From assembly GCA_963716445.1 (NCBI GenBank), contig OY970313.1, positions 186,001 to 250,000 on the forward strand: a DNA stretch of 64,000 nucleotides, in the 5' to 3' direction. The notes under the pieces were generated by a model that ran no database searches, was not told where the DNA came from, and worked only from the letters and a program-made list of their open reading frames with translations. Source of the stretch: JAAYBF01 sp963716445 (GTDB taxonomy: Bacteria; Actinomycetota; Thermoleophilia; Solirubrobacterales; Thermoleophilaceae). Positions 44,844 through 52,158 of the stretch are shown here, one piece after another. The position numbers and the translations under genes were made by a program. Numbering within the stretch: the first letter of the stretch is position 1; each line of letters opens with the position of its first letter.

Positions 44844-45549
44844 ATGCGTTATCTACGTAAGCTTTCGCTGCTCGCTGTGATGGCGATGGCAGCGATGGCG
44901 TTCATGGCTTCGACTGCGTCCGCGCAGGAAACTGTCGAAGTCCGGTTGGAACCGGCGGCTGGCAATGACACTCACTGTCAGGCCGCGGGGACCTTCCACC
45001 ACCTGCCCAGCACTGGGAACTGCAGGGTCAGGGCAGTGTCCGAATCCAACGCGCTGCTGTTCACGCACGACGGGGTGTCCGAAACGCTGTTCACCTCGTG
45101 TGCGAACACGTTCGAAGCGGTCTTCAACGAAGACGGTGTCGGCGCGATCTACAACCAGGTGCTGACGCCTGAAGGTGGAGCCTGTGGGCGCGAGCCGTGC
45201 GACGAAGGCGAAGGCCAGTCGAACGGGCACCGCAACCTGGCCTGGCCGGCGGAACTCAGCGAACCGGTCGGTGGCGTCAACCAGGAACGGCTCGAGCTCG
45301 ATTTCTGCCTTTACGCACACAGCGCGGTCGCGACGTCTGAAGGCACGGTCGGGACGATTTGCAACGTCACGCTCATCGTGACGCGCGTCGTTCACGCGTA
45401 TGAAATCTTCGAGCGCAGCCCACGACGGGCTTGGCAACGGCGCGACGCCGTGCGTCAACCTCGGAGGGGCGGTCGAACTCGAAGGCCACTGGATCACCGC
45501 GACGAACGCGGCTCATCCGAACCTGTTCGAACTGATCCACCACGCCTGA
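44844..45549 (+). pseudogene. Secreted protein, paralogue 3, with a +1 frameshift
   Basis: It is identical in plan to the other copies up to 'VVHAYEI'. An extra T at 45408/45409 (AAATCTTCGAG versus AAATCTCGAG in the others) then shifts the frame. The ancestral C-terminus ('..AAHDGLGNG...NLFELIHHA') is still readable in the next frame to the stop at 45549. The shifted frame runs instead into the following promoter and leader, to 45842. This is a recent mutation or a sequencing error. Confidence 0.85.
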
Positions 45550-45604
45550 TCGCTAGTTGCCGTTTCGGCGTCGCTGGCCTGGGCGCCGGCTCGATAAACC
45601 GGAA

Positions 45605-45628
45605 GGGCCCCGCTTTGGCGGGGCCCTT
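45605..45628 (+). terminator. Rho-independent terminator after paralogue 3
   Basis: GGGCCCCGC-TTTG-GCGGGGCCC then TTCC. The shifted reading frame of paralogue 3 runs through it. Confidence 0.8.
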
Positions 45629-45665
45629 CCACGGCGGTCCCCGCCCGCCGTGTCCCTTGTTGGAT

Positions 45666-45693
45666 TTGACATCTGACAAGGATTGCGTATCGT
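45666..45693 (+). promoter_or_regulatory. Promoter of secreted paralogue 4
   Basis: TTGACA (45666-45671), 16 bp, TATCGT (45688-45693), same as copy 3. Confidence 0.75.
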
Positions 45694-45699
45694 ACGCTG

Positions 45700-45933
45700 C
45701 GGCTCACGGCACTGCCGTGAGCTCCCCCGAATGGAGGGAGGGGAGAGTAGGTCCGATTGTGCGACTGTCAGGGGCGGTGCCCCTCTGGAGGGACGGCAAG
45801 CGAAATGTCTCCACGCCTGTTGTGGCTTGGGACTTACTTTGAAAGGGTGCGCCGGAGCCCTGTCCGTGTGGGCTCCCGGTGCGGCAACCCGGCCGGAGGC
45901 AACTGGTTGGGTCTATTCTAGGAGATGATAGTA
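45700..45933 (+). ncRNA. Structured 5' leader of secreted paralogue 4
   Basis: Very like the leader of copy 3. The first two hairpins are kept. The stem around the second GGAGGG loop is weakened (GCCCCT opposite ACGGC), and the ACGCC-TGTTGT-GGC hairpin has lost a pair. It ends in TCTATTCTAGGAG. Confidence 0.55.
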
Positions 45934-46638
45934 ATGCGTTATCTACGTAAGCTGTTGCTGCTCGCCGTGATGGCGATGGCAGCGATGGCGTTCATGGCAT
46001 CGACTGCGTCCGCGCAGGAATCTGTCGAAGTCCGGTTGGAACCTGCGGCTGGCAATGACACTCACTGTCAGGCCGCGGGGACCTTCCATCACCTGCCCAG
46101 CATTGGCAACTGCAGGGTCAGGGCAGTGTCCGAATCCGACCCGCTCTTTTTCGTGCACGACGGCGCGTCAGAAGTCCTGTTCACCTCATGCGCCTGGACA
46201 TTCGAAGTCGTCTTCAACGAAGACGGTGTCGGCGCGATCTACAACCAGGTGATCAGCCCCGAAGGTGGAGCCTGTGGGCGCGAGCCGTGCGACGAAGGCG
46301 AAGGCCAGTCGAACGGGCACCGCAACCTGGCCTGGCCGGCGGAACTCAGCGAACCGGTCGGCGGCGTCAACCAGGAAAGGCTCGAGCTCGACTTCTGCCT
46401 CTACGCACACAGCGCGGTCGCGACGTCTGAAGGCACGGCCGGGACGATTTGCAACGTCACGCTCGTCGTGACGCGCGTCGTTCACGCGTATGAAATCTCG
46501 AGCGCAGCCCACGACGGGCTTGGCAACGGCGCGACGCCGTGCGTCAACCTCGGAGGGGCGATCGAACTCGAAGGCCACTGGATCACCGCGACGAACGCGG
46601 CTCATCCAAACCTGCTCGAACTGATCCACCACAGCTGA
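45934..46638 (+). CDS. Secreted protein, paralogue 4
   Basis: The 234 residues start at the second ATG (45934). In this copy the preceding codons read ATG ATA GTA instead of ATG AAA GCA, so the first ATG is not under protein-level constraint. The variable patch reads 'DPLFFVHDGASEVLFTSCAWTFEVV'. The C-terminus ends 'NLLELIHHS'. Intact and likely expressed from its own promoter and leader. Confidence 0.85.
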   Translation: MRYLRKLLLLAVMAMAAMAFMASTASAQESVEVRLEPAAGNDTHCQAAGTFHHLPSIGNCRVRAVSESDPLFFVHDGASEVLFTSCAWTFEVVFNEDGVGAIYNQVISPEGGACGREPCDEGEGQSNGHRNLAWPAELSEPVGGVNQERLELDFCLYAHSAVATSEGTAGTICNVTLVVTRVVHAYEISSAAHDGLGNGATPCVNLGGAIELEGHWITATNAAHPNLLELIHHS

Positions 46639-46682
46639 CCGTTAGTTCCGACGTCGCTGTGTGACGCCGGTCGCTACAACTG

Positions 46683-46710
46683 GGAGGGCCCCGCTCCGGC
46701 GGGGCCCTCC
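46683..46710 (+). terminator. Terminator after paralogue 4
   Basis: GGAGGGCCCCGC-TCCG-GCGGGGCCCTCC, a 12-bp stem, longer than in the other copies but with little U-run. Confidence 0.7.
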
Positions 46711-46778
46711 GCATTTCGGCGTTAGCGCTTAGCCGCATGCCCGCGCGGCTGGGGTGTTGGTCCGATAGCGCCGGAAGA

Positions 46779-46800
46779 GCCCCCGCCCAGGCGGGGCTTT
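46779..46800. terminator. Probable bidirectional terminator
   Basis: CCCCGC-CCAG-GCGGGG (46781-46796) is followed by CTTT on the right and, on the other strand, follows the leftward gene at 46812, so it lies between convergent transcripts. Confidence 0.55.
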
Positions 46801-46811
46801 CTGCCGGGGGG

Positions 46812-47390
46812 CTAGGTACGAAGCTCGATGGTGTTCGGCTCGAGATCCCAGCTGCCGTCCTCGAACTGAAGACCGCTGACTCCGACCAGGTCGGTTGCGA
46901 TGGTCTCTCGCCAGCCGTTCTCGGTGGGTGTGAGGTCCAGTCTCAGCTCGCCCCGGAACTGGCCCATGCAGGTGTCGAAGCAGGTTTGGACGAGGTGGTG
47001 GAAGCTGCCGTCCGCCGCGGTGTGGATCTGTCCGGGCCAGGGGCGGCTTGGGTGCTCGCTCACGCAGGCGTCGATGTCGTTGCACGGCTTCTTCCCGCCC
47101 GATTTGACGTTCACGGTGTAGGTGCGGCCCGAGCCGTCGATCCTGAGGTCGTGGTCGTAGGTGCAGTTGGCGAAGTCGACGTCGCCGACCATCGTGCGCA
47201 CGCTGATCTGGACGGGCTCGCTCTCGACCGAGATCAGGCAGCCGCCGGTCAGGCGCTTGGGGTCGCTGGCGTCGATCGACGAGCAGCGGCGCGGCTTGTC
47301 GCCGGTCTTGTCCCACACCGTGACCTCGGGGGTCGCCGGGGCCGACGGCGCGGCCATCGCGAGCGTCGCCAGGGCTGCCGTCATCAGCAT
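46812..47390 (-). CDS. Secreted cysteine-containing protein
   Basis: This 192-residue protein has a signal peptide ('MLMTAALATLAMAAPSAPA'). About eight cysteines are spread over the mature part ('DKPRRCSSID', 'TGGCLISVE', 'FANCTYDHD', 'KKPCNDIDACVSE', 'LVQTCFDTCMGQF'), suggesting disulphide bonds. The general plan (short, extracytoplasmic, cysteine-rich, ending in an 'ELEPN' strand) is like the four-copy family but I see no clear homology. Function unknown. It lies 22 bp downstream of the lipoprotein gene on the same strand, so they may be co-transcribed. Confidence 0.75.
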   Translation of the reverse strand: MLMTAALATLAMAAPSAPATPEVTVWDKTGDKPRRCSSIDASDPKRLTGGCLISVESEPVQISVRTMVGDVDFANCTYDHDLRIDGSGRTYTVNVKSGGKKPCNDIDACVSEHPSRPWPGQIHTAADGSFHHLVQTCFDTCMGQFRGELRLDLTPTENGWRETIATDLVGVSGLQFEDGSWDLEPNTIELRT

Positions 47391-47412
47391 CGTCGTTCCT
47401 CCATCGTCGCCG

Positions 47413-47904
47413 CTAGAAGTGGTCCAGTTGCCGGCGCCCGGGGATCCCGCCGAACAGGCCGTTGACCCGCCACTCGCCGCGCTCCCTGACGAGCGGCACC
47501 TCGCCGCTGGCGCCCTCGCCGAACTCGACGGTCGCGGTGGCGGTCCTGCCCTTTATCCGTACGTCGGTGACGTCGCGCGACGTACGGTCCCGCCAGTCGT
47601 CAGCGCTCTCCTTCAAGCCGTCGTGGAAGATGCCGAGGCCCTTGGTGCAGGGAGGCTTGGGGAAGGTGCCGATCAGGTTGTGCCCGATCCAGCTCACGTG
47701 CCAGCGGGCGCCCTTGCTCAGCATCCCGCAGATCTCCTTCAGGTCGCCGTCCGCGAAGGCCTCCTGGAGATCGCCGACCGCGGCGCGGACCGCGTCCTCC
47801 TCGGTGGCACTCGTCGAGCCGCAGCCCCCCGCGCCGAGCGCGATCGCAGCCAGTCCGACGGCGGCGCTGAGCTTGAGCACGCCTGCAATCCCCTCGAACG
47901 GCAT
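47413..47904 (-). CDS. Small lipoprotein, DUF4878/NTF2-like
   Basis: The 163-residue protein is read from ATG 47904, which has AGGAGGG in the loop of a hairpin at 47910-47924; an ATG at 47937 would place the hairpin inside the gene. The lipobox is 'ALGAGGCGST'. The domain 'EDAVRAAVGDLQEAFADGDLKEICGMLSKGARW' ending 'GEWRVNGLFGG' matches the NTF2-like group at 30139. Function unknown. Confidence 0.78.
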   Translation of the reverse strand: MPFEGIAGVLKLSAAVGLAAIALGAGGCGSTSATEEDAVRAAVGDLQEAFADGDLKEICGMLSKGARWHVSWIGHNLIGTFPKPPCTKGLGIFHDGLKESADDWRDRTSRDVTDVRIKGRTATATVEFGEGASGEVPLVRERGEWRVNGLFGGIPGRRQLDHF

Positions 47905-47909
47905 CTCAG

Positions 47910-48002
47910 CGGTCCCTCCTACCGTCGAATACCTCACACGCCCGCTCTGACAGCGGCCTCCGTACTGGAGCGGAGCCTAGTGAACTCCTCGGGACGGCGC
48001 AA
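47910..48002 (-). promoter_or_regulatory. Promoter and SD-loop hairpin of lipoprotein 47413
   Basis: On the minus strand TTGCGC (48002-47997), a 17-bp spacer and TAGGCT (47979-47974) form the promoter. CGGT-AGGAGGG-ACCG (47924-47910) is a perfect 4-bp hairpin exposing the ribosome-binding site 5 bp before ATG 47904. Confidence 0.6.
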
Positions 48003-48026
48003 GCGGGTGGCGCCCGAGCCGCCCCG

Positions 48027-48539
48027 TCACGCGCCGCTCGGCGCCGCCGTCACCGAGGAGCTGCCGTCGGGCGCGGCCTGGGCCGCGCGGCGTGCCGCTT
48101 CGTCGTTGCCGAGAAACGGCGCCAGCGCGATCACCGTGATCTCGGGCAGCGCCTCGCTGAGCGCACCACCATTCTGCAGCGCGCGTGCGCGCAGCACTTC
48201 GAACACGCCGCCGGCGACCGCCTCGGAGACCACGTCCGGGCGTGGCGTCGCGCTGTCGGCGGCGGCGCGCTCGAGGAGCTGGGCAAAGCGATCGAGCGCT
48301 CGGTCGCGGCGCTCGAGCGCCGCCGGCCCGGCGTGCAAGGCGTCGACGAAGCACAGCCGGGTGAGCGCCGGCGAGCCGTCGAGGAAGTCGAGCAGGCTCG
48401 CGAGCGCCGCCTGGATCCCGTCGGCCCATGTTCCCGGCGTCCTCGCATAGGCGGTGGCGAAGGCTGCGAAGGCCTGCTCCGCGCCGGAGTTGAAGGCGGC
48501 CAGCAGGGACTCCGGGGCCGCCGCGCGCTCCGCCGTCAC
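48027..48539 (-). CDS. TetR-like ligand-binding domain protein without DNA-binding domain
   Basis: The 170 residues start at GTG 48539, overlapping the stop of the upstream TetR (GTGA). The sequence ('SGAEQAFAAFATAYARTPGTWADGIQAALASLLDFLDGSPALTRLCFVDALHAGPAALERRDRALD') is the TetR C-terminal domain of the local subfamily, ending 'PEITVIALAPFLGNDEA'. No HTH precedes it. By analogy with the fused second domain at 5705 it probably heterodimerises with the upstream TetR and modulates it (inference). Confidence 0.75.
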   Translation of the reverse strand: MTAERAAAPESLLAAFNSGAEQAFAAFATAYARTPGTWADGIQAALASLLDFLDGSPALTRLCFVDALHAGPAALERRDRALDRFAQLLERAAADSATPRPDVVSEAVAGGVFEVLRARALQNGGALSEALPEITVIALAPFLGNDEAARRAAQAAPDGSSSVTAAPSGA

Positions 48540-49210
48540 GCCGCCCGCGCCCGCTCGAGCTCGCTCCTGGCGGCATCCGGGCCGACGAACGGCAGGACCA
48601 GCGCGTACATCAGGGCCGGGACCAGCTCCGGGAGCCGCTCGCCGCGGCCGGCGACGATCTCGCGGCGCAGCGTCTCGCTCAGCTCGCCGACGCGCCCGCC
48701 GCGGAGGGTGTCTCCGAGCGAGCCGGGCGGCGCGCCGGGGGCGTCGAAGAGCGCCGCGAAGGCGCGCATGCTCTCGTCGCGCCGCCGCGAGACGTCCTCT
48801 CCGGCGGCCATCGCCTCGACGAAGCAGAGGCGCGCGGTGTGCGGCTCGCGCGACAGCGCGCCGAGCAGGGCGGTGACCGCGGCGCGCAGCTTGTCGACCC
48901 ACTCGCTCTGGGTCTCGAAGGCGTCGAAGGCGAGCTGCAGCAGCGCTTGGAGCCGCTGCTCGTAGGCGGCGGTGAAGCAGTCGTCCTTGCTGCCGAAGAG
49001 CTCGTAGAAGGTCTTGCGCGACACGCCCGCGCGCCAGACGACGTCGGCGACGCGGGTTCCGTGGTAGCCGTGCTCGCCGACAGCGGCGGTCATCGCGGCG
49101 ACGATGCGCGCGCGCTGGGACGCGGCCACCTGGTCGGCGGTCAGGCCGTGACGGCCGCCGCAGAGCTGGTCCGGCCGCCGTCCCCTCCGCGGCGGGGCGC
49201 TAACGGCCAT
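48536..49210 (-). CDS. TetR family regulator
   Basis: The 224 residues are read from ATG 49210 (MAVSAPPRRGRRPDQLCGG), which overlaps the stop of the upstream TetR gene by 11 bp; longer frames upstream are shadows. HTH 'RIVAAMTAAVGEHGYHGTRVADVVWRAGVSRKTFYELFGSKDD' is preceded by 'HGLTADQVAASQR', the lead-in shared with 4881 and 5705. It is translationally coupled both to the TetR upstream and to the HTH-less protein downstream. Confidence 0.87.
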   Translation of the reverse strand: MAVSAPPRRGRRPDQLCGGRHGLTADQVAASQRARIVAAMTAAVGEHGYHGTRVADVVWRAGVSRKTFYELFGSKDDCFTAAYEQRLQALLQLAFDAFETQSEWVDKLRAAVTALLGALSREPHTARLCFVEAMAAGEDVSRRRDESMRAFAALFDAPGAPPGSLGDTLRGGRVGELSETLRREIVAGRGERLPELVPALMYALVLPFVGPDAARSELERARAA

Positions 49211-49880
49211 GCACCGGCTCCCGTGACGGCATCTGGGCGGCGAGGGCCTCCGGCGCCGGAGCCGGCGCCGAGACGTGCGCGGCGACCACCTGCGCCGCCA
49301 GCTCGGCGATCCCCTCGACACGACCGCGCGAGAGCGAGTCGTAGACCAGCTCGTGGACGCCGCCGGTGAGCACGCGGGCGCGCAGCAGCGCCTCCTGGCG
49401 ATCGCCGTAGAGCTCGTTGAGCGCTTCGGCGACCATGTCGGTGAGCCGCTCCATCGTCTGCGCGCGCCGCTCGCGGGCGTTGTTGCCCGCGGCCATCACC
49501 TCGACGATGCACGTCCGCGCCAGCTTCGGCTCGCGCTCGACGAACTCGAGCATCGCGCGCAGGCCGCGCTCGATCCGCCGCTCGGCAGGCGCGCTCTCGC
49601 GACACACCTGGCGGACCAGCTCGAGCAGCTCGCCGGCGGCCTCGTCGTAGGTCTCGAGGAAGCAGTCCTCCTTGTCCTCGAAGAGCTCGTAGTAGGTGCG
49701 GCGGGAGATGCGCGCCCGGCGGAGCACCTTGTGGACCGTCGCGCCGGCGTAGCCCTCCTCGGCGATCACCTCGGCCATCGCGTCGAGCAGCCGGCCGCGC
49801 TGGACCTCGTGGACGACCGCCCGGGGGATCCCGTGGGGTCCGCCCGTGAGCTTGATACTCGGCCTCTTGCGCGTCTCCAT
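49200..49880 (-). CDS. TetR family regulator
   Basis: The 226-residue protein has an HTH at about 28-75 ('RGRLLDAMAEVIAEEGYAGATVHKVLRRARISRRTYYELFEDKED') and a ligand domain containing 'ARTCIVEVMAAGNNARERRAQTMERL'. It is first of a three-gene operon (49880 to 48027) of TetR-type proteins. The upstream 120 bp to the tandem TetR at 50003 should hold its promoter. Ligand and targets unknown. Confidence 0.88.
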   Translation of the reverse strand: METRKRPSIKLTGGPHGIPRAVVHEVQRGRLLDAMAEVIAEEGYAGATVHKVLRRARISRRTYYELFEDKEDCFLETYDEAAGELLELVRQVCRESAPAERRIERGLRAMLEFVEREPKLARTCIVEVMAAGNNARERRAQTMERLTDMVAEALNELYGDRQEALLRARVLTGGVHELVYDSLSRGRVEGIAELAAQVVAAHVSAPAPAPEALAAQMPSREPVHGR

Positions 49881-50002
49881 CTAGCCGCGGTGCCTCTCGC
49901 AAAGACGATAGGAACAGCAGCTTACACGGGATAGGAACACAGCGGTACTGGTATCTCACGCCGACGTACGCGCGGCCGCGGAAGCGGCTTCGGGGGCGGC
50001 GG

Positions 50003-51292
50003 CTAGTGAGGCCGGAGCGGCTCGTTGGCGACCGCGCAGGCGGCGGTCGCCCCGACGAACGGAGCCAGTGTGAGGTAGGTCGCGAGCGGCGTCAGATCGC
50101 GCATCCGCTCGGCGCGGTGCTGGCGTACATGCCCGTGCGTGAGCGTCAGGACCGCTCCGCCGATCGCCTCGGAGATCGGCTCGCCGGGCTGCGCCAGGCG
50201 GTCGTAGCCGGGCTCGAGGAAGCGATGGAAGGCCTGGATCGTGGCGTCGCCGTGCTCGAGCGCGCGCGGCCCGGCGGCGTAGGCCTCGACGCCGAGGCTC
50301 GCGACCGCCGGCTCCGCCGCGAGGAAGCCGAACAGCGCGTCGAGGCCGTCGCGCGCCGCCTGGGGCCAGTCCGGCGTCTGCTGGTAGGCCGCCGCGGCTA
50401 CGGCGATCGTGTCGCGGCTCGCGCGCTCGAGGGCGGCCAGGAAGGCCTCCTGCTTGCCGGGGAACTGGGCGTAGAAGGTGCTGAGCGACGCGGACGCGCG
50501 GTCGGCGATCTCGGCGATCGTCGTGCTCGGGTAGCCGCGGTCGGCCACGGTCGCGGTGATCGCCGCGACGAGCCGGTCGGCGGGCTCGACGGCGACGGGG
50601 CGCGCTGCGGCGCCGCGGTCCGGGCGCCTGCGCGGGCGCCGCAGCGGCTGTGGCGGCGTCCGGTAGCTCAGCGCCCAGTCGAGCAGCTCGGGCAGGAGGC
50701 GCTCCAGCTCGCCCTCCTCGCGGCGGCGCAGCCGCGTGTGCACCGCCTTGACGATTCCCCCGACGATCGCGCGGACCATGTCGCGCGGCATCCCCGCGCG
50801 CTCGGGCGACTCGTCGAACGCGCCGGCCACCGCCCGGTCGACGGCCGCCGTCACGCGCTCGATGCGGGCGAGGCCCGCGGGCCCGGCGGCGTACGCCTCG
50901 ACGAGGCAGAGGCGCGCCGCGGCGGGCTGATCGGTCACGAGCTCGAGGAAGGCGTCGAAGGCGGCGCGCAGACGGTCTTCCCCGGGTCCGGCGTCTCCGT
51001 AGGCGGCGGCGATCCGCTCGCCCGCGGCGGCCGCGATCGCGTCGAAGGTGGCGAGCAGGCAGGCGGCCTTGTTCTTGAAGTGGCCGTAGAACGTGCTGCG
51101 CGAGACGCCCGACAGGGCAACCAGATCGGCGACGCGCGTGGCCTCGTAACCGTGCTCCTCGACGGCGGCGACCATCGCCGCCATCAGCCGCTCGCGCTGG
51201 TTGGTCGTGACCTCCTCGCGAGACGTCCCGGGGCCCGGCGGCAGCCGGCGCAAACGCAGCTCATCGGCGTTGCCCCAGGGGGTCCTCGTCAT
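50003..51292 (-). CDS. Tandem TetR regulator: two complete TetR units in one chain
   Basis: The 429 residues contain HTH1 at about 33-80 ('RERLMAAMVAAVEEHGYEATRVADLVALSGVSRSTFYGHFKNKA') and HTH2 at about 240-285 ('RLVAAITATVADRGYPSTTIAEIADRASASLSTFYAQFPGKQE'), each with its ligand domain, and an Arg/Pro linker at about 210-235. It is the paralogue of the gene at 14708. The two HTHs are not identical, so the protein may recognise an asymmetric operator. Confidence 0.88.
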   Translation of the reverse strand: MTRTPWGNADELRLRRLPPGPGTSREEVTTNQRERLMAAMVAAVEEHGYEATRVADLVALSGVSRSTFYGHFKNKAACLLATFDAIAAAAGERIAAAYGDAGPGEDRLRAAFDAFLELVTDQPAAARLCLVEAYAAGPAGLARIERVTAAVDRAVAGAFDESPERAGMPRDMVRAIVGGIVKAVHTRLRRREEGELERLLPELLDWALSYRTPPQPLRRPRRRPDRGAAARPVAVEPADRLVAAITATVADRGYPSTTIAEIADRASASLSTFYAQFPGKQEAFLAALERASRDTIAVAAAAYQQTPDWPQAARDGLDALFGFLAAEPAVASLGVEAYAAGPRALEHGDATIQAFHRFLEPGYDRLAQPGEPISEAIGGAVLTLTHGHVRQHRAERMRDLTPLATYLTLAPFVGATAACAVANEPLRPH

Positions 51293-51552
51293 AGCCGCGA
51301 GACTCTAGTTGGTCGGACCGATTTGCGGCTGCGCGCGTTCGGCCGCAGTGGCTCGACGCTTCTCTGAGGGCGGCGATCGGCGCTCGGGAGGGCGCCGCCG
51401 CGAGACCGAGAAACCGCCGCGTCACGCACGTTCTCGGCGCAGAATCGTGGCAACCGGATGTGCCATGGCTCGCCGACCGCTGCGCAAGCACGTTGTCAGC
51501 GCGGCGCCAAACGCTCGACTCGTAGATCCGTCCAACTCGTCGAAGCTTGCCC
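51293..51552. other. Non-coding stretch upstream of the tandem TetR
   Basis: 260 bp with no supported gene. It should contain the promoter of the leftward tandem TetR, but no clear boxes are seen. Confidence 0.4.
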
Positions 51553-51581
51553 TTGACTTCCTCAGAAGCGCTCGGTAAGTT
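51553..51581 (+). promoter_or_regulatory. Promoter of non-coding RNA candidate N1
   Basis: TTGACT (51553-51558), 17 bp, TAAGTT (51576-51581), followed by CGTGT, which also follows the -10 of N2. Confidence 0.6.
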
Positions 51582-51587
51582 CGTGTC

Positions 51588-51776
51588 TCGACCGCGAGAA
51601 GGTCGAACGACAAGACTTCTGGCTCCCTGAGGAGGGCAGGGAAGACGTGAGATCGACCCATCCGGCCAACGCCCGCCCGGCCGGACCGACTCGCGAATGG
51701 AGGGCGTGAGTCAGGGGTATCGGTCCCACGGGCCGGCGGTGAGGCGCAAGCCTCGCCGCCGGCTTCCAGAAGGCTT
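51588..51776 (+). ncRNA. Structured non-coding RNA candidate N1
   Basis: Five hairpins in order: TCGACC-N7-GGTCGA (near 51588-51606); TCCCT-GAGGAGGGC-AGGGA (51624-51642); CCGGCC-N11-GGCCGG (51662-51684, loop with GCCCGC); GACTCGCG-AATGGAGGG-CGTGAGTC (51688-51712); and a terminal 14-bp stem GCCGGCGGTGAGGC-GCAA-GCCTCGCCGCCGGC (51732-51763). The last four have counterparts in N2, two of them with changed but still pairing stems. No ORF is supported on this strand. It ends in CTTTCTAGGAG, as in the secreted-paralogue leaders, exactly at the 3' end of the XRE gene. Confidence 0.6.
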
Positions 51777-51777
51777 T

Positions 51778-52032
51778 CTAGGAGCTTCGGGCGTGCTTGT
51801 CGGCCTGGGCCTCGGCCGCCGTGGCGATCGCCGACACGGGCAGCTCGAGCGCGTCGGCCAGGGCCGTGATCTTCTCCCACGTCGGGCTGCTGTGGGCCCG
51901 CTCGATCCGCGAGAGGTAGGTCGTGTGCATGCCGGCCTTGTCGGCGAGGACGTCGAGGGTCAGCCCGCGAGACTCGCGCAGCTCGCGGATCGCCCTGCCG
52001 AGGTCCGTCCGTATGGCGGTTCTGTTCTTCAT
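51778..52032 (-). CDS. Small XRE-family helix-turn-helix regulator
   Basis: This 84-residue protein is one HTH_XRE domain: 'LGRAIRELRESRGLTLDVLADKAGMHTTYLSRIERAHSSPTWEKITALADALELPVSAIATAAE'. It has no other domain. It is bracketed by the two related RNA candidates N1 and N2, both on the opposite strand; N1 would run into its 3' end. It could control the RNAs or be controlled by antisense transcription (inference). Confidence 0.88.
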   Translation of the reverse strand: MKNRTAIRTDLGRAIRELRESRGLTLDVLADKAGMHTTYLSRIERAHSSPTWEKITALADALELPVSAIATAAEAQADKHARSS

Positions 52033-52123
52033 GGCTCCCTAGCCTTGCGCTTTACGCTGTCGATTGCCATCGCCCATATGCTAGCCATGTCGGGCCGTCT
52101 TGTGACTTTTCGGAGATCGGCCC

Positions 52124-52152
52124 TTGACACGGCGGCTCCGACCGGGATAAGG
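52124..52152 (+). promoter_or_regulatory. Promoter of non-coding RNA candidate N2
   Basis: TTGACA (52124-52129), 17 bp, ATAAGG (52147-52152), then TCGTGT as downstream of the N1 promoter. Confidence 0.65.
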
Positions 52153-52158
52153 TCGTGT

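Noticed and set aside
44844..45842. 335-residue ORF as a longer variant of the secreted family
   Set aside because: The extra C-terminus arises from a single T insertion and reads through a terminator, a promoter and the next leader; it is a frameshift product.
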